DNA of 64,000 nt, taken from Alcanivorax sp. 24 (GTDB taxonomy: Bacteria > Pseudomonadota > Gammaproteobacteria > Pseudomonadales > Alcanivoracaceae). The notes beneath the pieces are model-generated. The model searched no databases and had not been told where the DNA came from. It saw only the letters and a program-made list of their open reading frames with translations. Shown piece by piece: positions 60,170 through 64,000 of the stretch. The stretch spans positions 248,001 to 312,000 of the forward strand of contig NZ_SNUA01000001.1 of assembly GCF_004360225.1 (NCBI RefSeq), written 5' to 3'. Each line of letters starts with the position of its first letter. Position 1 is the stretch's first letter. The position numbers and the translations under genes are program-made.

Positions 60170-61078
60170 ATGCACGCGCATCACGGTCATGAACACGGCC
60201 ACGCCCATCCGGCGCCGGCCAGTTTCGGCAAGGCGTTTGTCATTGCCATCTCGCTGAACGTGGGCTTCACGGTGGTGGAGTTCATCTATGGGTTCCTGGC
60301 GCAATCCTCCGCGCTGATGGCGGACGCCGGCCACAATTTGTCCGATGTACTGGGACTGATGGTGGCGTGGGCCGGCGTGCTGCTGGCCCGCAAAATGCCG
60401 GACCACCGGTTTACCTACGGCCTGCGCGGCAGTTCCATCCTGGCCGCCCTGGCCAACGCCATGTTCCTGATGATTGCCTGTGGCGCCATCAGTTGGGACG
60501 CCATTCGCCGCCTTGCTGATCCGCCGGAGGTGTCGTCAATGACGGTGATCGTGGTGGCGGCCATCGGCATTCTGATCAATACCGTTTCCGCCTGGCTGTT
60601 CGTCAAGGGCAGCAAGGACGATCTCAACATTCGCGGGGCGTTTCTCCACCTGGCGGCGGACGCGGCGGTGTCCCTGGGGGTGGTGATCGCTGGCGTGGCG
60701 ATCCTGCTGACCGGCTGGAACTGGCTGGACCCGGTGGTCAGTCTGCTGATCGTGGTGGTGATCGTGATCGGCACCTGGGGGCTGCTCAGGGAATCGCTGC
60801 AACTGGCGCTGAACGCGGTACCGGCGCACATCGATTTGAACGAGGTGGAAGCCTGGCTGCGCGACCAGCCCGGGGTGCTGGATATTCATGACCTGCACGT
60901 ATGGGGCATGAGCACCACGGAAAGCGCTCTCACCGCCCATTTGGTGATGCCGGGCGGTGCCGATGACGCTTTTGTCGATGGCGTGGCGGACCAACTGCAC
61001 CATCGTTTCCGTATCCAACACACAACATTGCAGGTGGAGCGCGGCGACAGCGAGCACGTTTGCGTGCTGCACCGCTGA
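60170..61078 (+). CDS. CzcD-like cation diffusion facilitator
   Basis: A 302-residue zinc/cadmium/cobalt exporter of the CDF family. The N-terminus is His-rich (HAHHGHEHGHAHPAPAS). Six helices carry the metal site in ALMADAGHNLSDVLGL (helix 2) and HLAADAAVSLGVV (helix 5), and the C-terminal cytoplasmic domain is GVLDIHDLHVWGMSTTESALTAHLV in part. It exchanges metal for protons across the inner membrane. The gene lies 42 bases after the DUF3703 gene and 14 bases before the second, smaller CDF-like gene. Confidence 0.92.
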   Translation: MHAHHGHEHGHAHPAPASFGKAFVIAISLNVGFTVVEFIYGFLAQSSALMADAGHNLSDVLGLMVAWAGVLLARKMPDHRFTYGLRGSSILAALANAMFLMIACGAISWDAIRRLADPPEVSSMTVIVVAAIGILINTVSAWLFVKGSKDDLNIRGAFLHLAADAAVSLGVVIAGVAILLTGWNWLDPVVSLLIVVVIVIGTWGLLRESLQLALNAVPAHIDLNEVEAWLRDQPGVLDIHDLHVWGMSTTESALTAHLVMPGGADDAFVDGVADQLHHRFRIQHTTLQVERGDSEHVCVLHR

Positions 61079-61092
61079 CGGGAGGTGGATCC

Positions 61093-61719
61093 ATGGCATG
61101 TTGCGAACCGGAATTGAACGCGGAGACCCCGCCGGCCTACCGCCGCGTCCTGATCGCGGTGTTGCTGATCAATATCACCCTGTTTCTGGTGGAAGCGCTG
61201 GTGGGCTGGTTCTCCGGTTCCCGGGCCTTGCGCGCCGACGCGCTGGACTTCCTCGGTGACAGCGCCACCTATGGGTTGACGCTGTGGGCGTTGGGGCAGT
61301 CGCTGGCCTGGCGATTGCGGGCGGCGCGGATCAAAGGGGTATCGTTATTAGTGCTGGGACTGCTGGTGCTGGCGGACAGTCTGCTGGCGATGACCAACGG
61401 CGCGCCGCCGCCGGGGCACACCATGACCGGCATCGGCCTGCTGGCGCTGGCGGCCAATCTGACCAGTCTGGCGTTGCTGATGCGCTATCGTCAGGGCGAC
61501 GCCAATATCCGGTCGGTATGGTTGTGTTCCCGTAATGACGCCATTGCCAATGTGGCGGTGATCGGGGCTGGCCTGGCAGTGATCGCCAGTGGCAGCCGCT
61601 GGCCAGACCTGATCGTGGCGATGGGGATTGCCGCGTTGTTCTGTCACAGCGCCGTGGCGATTCTGCGCCAGGCCAACGCCGAGGCCCGTGGCGAGTGCGG
61701 CGGTTGTTCCTCGTGTTAG
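61093..61719 (+). CDS. short CDF-like transporter, Cys-flanked
   Basis: A 208-residue CDF-related membrane protein with about six helices but without the C-terminal cytoplasmic domain. The helix-2 and helix-5 acidic sites are altered: RADALDFLGDSATY and CSRNDAIANVAVIG. Both ends carry cysteine motifs, MACCEPEL at the N-terminus and GECGGCSSC at the C-terminus. It follows the czcD-like gene by 14 bases and belongs to the same MerR-controlled operon. Its metal may be softer (for example cadmium, lead or mercury) than zinc. The ATG at 61093 has GGAGGTGG upstream. Confidence 0.8.
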   Translation: MACCEPELNAETPPAYRRVLIAVLLINITLFLVEALVGWFSGSRALRADALDFLGDSATYGLTLWALGQSLAWRLRAARIKGVSLLVLGLLVLADSLLAMTNGAPPPGHTMTGIGLLALAANLTSLALLMRYRQGDANIRSVWLCSRNDAIANVAVIGAGLAVIASGSRWPDLIVAMGIAALFCHSAVAILRQANAEARGECGGCSSC

Positions 61720-61762
61720 CCGGGGCCGGTATGCTACCGGCACGGTTAAAACAGAGAGCACC

Positions 61763-61996
61763 ATGGAATTCAAACCCGAAGATCTTAAAGCGGTGTGCCA
61801 ACGCACCATGCCGTTCGGCAAATACCAGGACCGCCCGGTGATCGACCTGCCGGAGCCGTATCTGCTTTGGTTCGCCGACAAAGGCTTCCCCAAGGGGGAA
61901 CTGGGAAGGCTGATGGCGTTGGCCATGATCATCAAGGTCGAGGGGCTGACCGACCTGGTGGCCGCGTTCCGGGACACCGGGCGGGGAGTGTTATGA
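61763..61996 (+). CDS. DUF3820-like small protein
   Basis: A 77-residue protein with MPFGKYQDRPVIDLPEPYLLWFADKGFPKG, the typical DUF3820 segment also seen near exonuclease and DNA-polymerase-associated proteins, split here over about 30 residues. The function is unknown; some relatives are linked to quorum-sensing virulence factors. It ends in an ATGA overlap with an in-frame ATG of the next open frame, although the preferred start of that gene is further down. It follows the CDF operon by 43 bases. Confidence 0.7.
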   Translation: MEFKPEDLKAVCQRTMPFGKYQDRPVIDLPEPYLLWFADKGFPKGELGRLMALAMIIKVEGLTDLVAAFRDTGRGVL

Positions 61997-62022
61997 TAAC
62001 CGTCCCGGATCCGGAGAACGCT

Positions 62023-62397
62023 ATGAGCAAGGCGCTGGTCGTCATGGCCCATGGCAGCCGCGCCGCGGCCGCCAACGATGAATTCCGCGCACAGGTGGAA
62101 CAACTGGCGCGGCGTTGCCCCGGGTTTGTCGCCGTCGTGCCCTGCTTCCTGGAGTTGGCGAGCCCGTCGTTGAATGAAGCGATTCAACAGCTTGCCCGCC
62201 AGCCGGTGGAACAGGTCTTCGTTTACCCCATGTTCTTCAACGGCGGCAAACATGTTTCCCGGGATATTCCCGCCCAGGTGCGTGAAGCGCGGGAAGGTTA
62301 TCCGGAATTGAAGATTGAGCTGCTGGACTATCTCGGCAGCACCCCGGATCTGGCGGACCTCATGGCTCGCCATGTGAAAGAACAGACAGTCTCGTGA
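62023..62397 (+). CDS. CbiX-like sirohydrochlorin chelatase
   Basis: A 124-residue short chelatase-fold protein. It has the conserved VVMAHGSRAAAANDEF N-terminus and the second histidine in MFFNGGKHVSRDIPAQV, the metal-ligand positions of the CbiX/SirB family. It would insert cobalt, nickel or iron into sirohydrochlorin for cobalamin, F430 or sirohaem synthesis, or act as a small metal-handling protein. The ATG at 62023 has GGAG upstream; an ATG at 61993 overlapping the DUF3820 stop would add ten residues. Confidence 0.82.
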   Translation: MSKALVVMAHGSRAAAANDEFRAQVEQLARRCPGFVAVVPCFLELASPSLNEAIQQLARQPVEQVFVYPMFFNGGKHVSRDIPAQVREAREGYPELKIELLDYLGSTPDLADLMARHVKEQTVS

Positions 62398-62429
62398 CTC
62401 AATCCTTGCGGGCTGACCAGGCTACAATG

Positions 62430-62577
62430 CCGCTGTGGGAAGCTTGCTTGCAAGCGAATCCGGGGGGGCAGGAGCCCATTCGCTTGCAAGCAAGCTTCCC
62501 ACGGCGGCTTCGTGGCATGATCTGTGGGAGCCAGCCTGTTGGCGAATGGCGCGCTAGAGCTTGCAAGAAGCTCCCAC
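62430..62577. repeat. REP-like inverted pair, locus 8, and a decayed unit
   Basis: Thirty-base inverted arms at 62430-62459 and 62478-62507 share the core GCTTGCTTGCAAGC with one mismatch. A second, eroded unit follows with GTGGGAGC at 62524-62531 and GCTCCCAC at 62569-62576. The region lies between the convergent CbiX-like and TRAP binding protein genes. The first arm is identical to that of locus 1. Confidence 0.88.
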
Positions 62578-62587
62578 GAAGATCGGA

Positions 62588-63745
62588 TCACAACCCGTAT
62601 CGGCTTACATCCACCTTGGAATAGGCTTCCTTCCAGTACAGCTCCGCCAGTGCCTCGGTGCTGTCAATGTCTTGTACCAGATCGACCCAGCGTTCCAGGA
62701 TCGGGAGGAATTCATCGAGCATTTCCTGGCCTCGTTCCACGCCGTGCTTGTCCTTGTAATAGTCGACGATGGTATTGAGATCCTCGCGGACGAAGTCGCG
62801 AGTCGCCGCCACCAGCTCCGGGCTGGCGTCGTGGATTCTGGCGTCGTACTCATCGCGGGCCTTGGCGAGCACGTCATCCTGGCGCTGATGGTAGATATAC
62901 GGAATTTGTGCCGCCATCACCGCGCCGGCGCGGATCATGGCACGGCGTTCGTGCTCGCTGAGTGAGCGCCACACTTCCAGGTTGACGTTGGTGGTGCCGG
63001 TGCCGGCGAAGATGCCGCCGGGCACGGCCATGGTGATGTCGGTGACGGCGTCAATCAGGCCGAGGTTGGTCAGTTCCGGCGCGGAGATGATGACACAATC
63101 CACCACGCCCTGATTCAGTGCTTCCAGGGCTTCGTTGGAGGACATGGTGATGGGCGTGGCGCCAAAATGCTGGGCCCAGCGGGACCAGTGGGAACCGGCC
63201 ACGCGTAGCCGTTTTCCTTTCAGCTCCGCCTGATTGGTAACCGGTTGCGTGCAGGTCAGGCCGTAGGGGGTGCTGCCGGCGTTGCTGGTGAAGACTTGCT
63301 TCTGCGCGGCGAATTCCTGGTGACATTCGGGGCAGTGCAGAAAGAGGTACTCCGCCATGGCGCCGACATAGGCCATGCCTTCCCGGCCGCGTACTTTATC
63401 GCCGATCAGCTGCAGCATCATCGAGGATTCGGCGAGCAGGTTCATGTGGGGGAATTCGGCGGGAAAATAGGGCGCCAGCACATAGCCGACCTGGGCGATG
63501 CCATCGCGCAGGCCGGCGGAGGTCTCGGCGAAGTTGAGCAGCGACAAGGGGTAGATTTTGACGGTCAATTCGCCGTCGGTGTATTCGGAGAGCGCTTTGG
63601 CGTACGCCTGGGCCGCCACGTCGGAATCGGATCCTGGAGGGAATCCCATGGCATAACGCAGTTCGCGGGCCTGGAGGGTTGTCGTCAAAACCAGCAGCAG
63701 CAAGGCGAGACAGAGTTGAACCGGAGTGTTTGTTGTTGTGTTCAT
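62588..63745 (-). CDS. TRAP transporter substrate-binding protein, DctP-like
   Basis: A 385-residue periplasmic solute-binding protein. The signal peptide (VQLCLALLLLVLTTTLQA) is followed by RELRYAMGFPPGSDSDVAAQAYAKAL, typical of the DctP family. The substrate-contacting region KGKRLRVAGSHWSRWAQHFGATPITMSSNEALEALNQGVVDC, here split, carries the family arginine (RVAG). The N-terminal half also contains a CPECH motif of unknown meaning. The membrane subunits (DctQ/DctM) are not in the window. It may recognise an organic acid. The ATG at 63745 has GGAGGT upstream. Confidence 0.87.
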   Translation of the reverse strand: MNTTTNTPVQLCLALLLLVLTTTLQARELRYAMGFPPGSDSDVAAQAYAKALSEYTDGELTVKIYPLSLLNFAETSAGLRDGIAQVGYVLAPYFPAEFPHMNLLAESSMMLQLIGDKVRGREGMAYVGAMAEYLFLHCPECHQEFAAQKQVFTSNAGSTPYGLTCTQPVTNQAELKGKRLRVAGSHWSRWAQHFGATPITMSSNEALEALNQGVVDCVIISAPELTNLGLIDAVTDITMAVPGGIFAGTGTTNVNLEVWRSLSEHERRAMIRAGAVMAAQIPYIYHQRQDDVLAKARDEYDARIHDASPELVAATRDFVREDLNTIVDYYKDKHGVERGQEMLDEFLPILERWVDLVQDIDSTEALAELYWKEAYSKVDVSRYGL

Positions 63746-63861
63746 GGACACCTCCCGATGACGGGTCGGCATGTTGTTGGGGGAATTAGGTGCCGACCGC
63801 GAGCTCTGACGCTAACAACGGAAGAATGGAAGGGTCTTGTGTGAACTGGCTGCGCGGGTGA

Positions 63862-64000
63862 TCAGAACGTATGGGCGATGACCATGCCGCCCCACAGCAG
63901 AGGGCGGTCGCCGGGGCCGTCTTTCAGTTCAGAGCTCTGCGCGCGCAGCACGTAACTGAGCCGCCAGCCGTTCCGCCAGGCCAGGGTGTAGCCGAGCCAG
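63862..64000 (-). CDS. C-terminus of an outer-membrane protein (partial)
   Basis: The last 45 codons of a gene that continues beyond the window. The peptide (LGYTLAWRNGWRLSYVLRAQ, then SSELKDG...MVIAHTF) alternates hydrophobic residues as in a beta-barrel and ends with Phe, the classical outer-membrane sorting signal. The layout resembles the end of LpxR-like lipid A deacylases (DUF2219), but only the tail is visible and the family cannot be assigned. It lies 116 bases upstream of the TRAP binding protein gene on the same strand. Confidence 0.55.
   Translation of the reverse strand, partial: WLGYTLAWRNGWRLSYVLRAQSSELKDGPGDRPLLWGGMVIAHTF

Noticed and set aside
16-62577. CRISPR array
   Set aside because: The repeated sequences are inverted pairs scattered singly at distant loci, with no regular direct repeats or spacers and no cas genes.

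Overview
The window is GC-rich, densely coded DNA with no rRNA, tRNA, CRISPR or phage genes that I could recognise. The gene set suggests the chromosome of a marine or halotolerant, lipid- and hydrocarbon-using gammaproteobacterium. Evidence for this includes several acyl-CoA ligases and dehydrogenases, a PhaB-type reductase, NhaD, a TRAP binding protein, a CysTWA sulfate importer, beta-carbonic anhydrase and several metal-efflux systems. Alcanivorax or a close relative is my guess; this rests on gene content, not on a database match.

Layout. 0.1-4.7 kb (mostly minus strand): MFS exporter, PAS histidine kinase with FixJ-type regulator, isochorismatase-fold hydrolase and MaoC hydratase. 4.9-13.6 kb (plus): an acyl-CoA block of malonyl-CoA decarboxylase, acetoacetyl-CoA reductase, acyl-CoA dehydrogenase, aldehyde dehydrogenase, an unassigned permease and an acyl-CoA ligase. 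The two directions diverge from a promoter with two inverted repeats. 13.9-20.5 kb: a large calcium-repeat (TSP3) lipoprotein facing three tandem LuxR regulators (one with an internal deletion), then a LysR regulator. 20.6-23.8 kb: another acyl-CoA ligase, a SlyD-like isomerase and carbonic anhydrase. 23.8-27.5 kb: a copper operon (small Cys/His protein, CopA, CopB, cytochrome c) behind a MerR-type promoter. 27.5-30.6 kb: chemoreceptor, a hydrolase relative lacking its serine nucleophile, and a degenerate EAL protein.

30.8-35.9 kb: porin, YezD-like small protein, sulfate-binding protein, CysT, CysW and CysA. 36.3-38.6 kb: AhpC-AhpF behind a good OxyR-like site. 38.7-46.3 kb: serine hydrolase, iron-uptake membrane trio, SDR, 2OG-Fe(II) oxygenase with Ada, TrpS and a thioesterase. 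46.6-52.6 kb: a metal RND efflux operon. 52.7-54.2 kb: a decayed locus (5'-truncated gene and broken AraC regulator). 54.2-64 kb: lipoprotein, SelO, LigB-type dioxygenase, NhaD, a MerR regulator divergent from a DUF3703/CDF/CDF metal operon with a second MerR-type promoter, DUF3820, CbiX-like protein, TRAP binding protein and the C-terminus of an outer-membrane protein.

The intergenic regions carry eight copies of a REP-like inverted-pair element whose core sequence varies between loci while most pairs remain self-complementary, and a second, smaller repeat family near the LuxR genes. I found no wholly new system. The observations most worth checking are the two MerR-type promoters, the LuxR regulator with a clean deletion next to the TSP3 lipoprotein, the catalytic-residue losses in the hydrolase and EAL proteins, the paired operators at 4.8 kb and the spacer palindrome at 10.43 kb.
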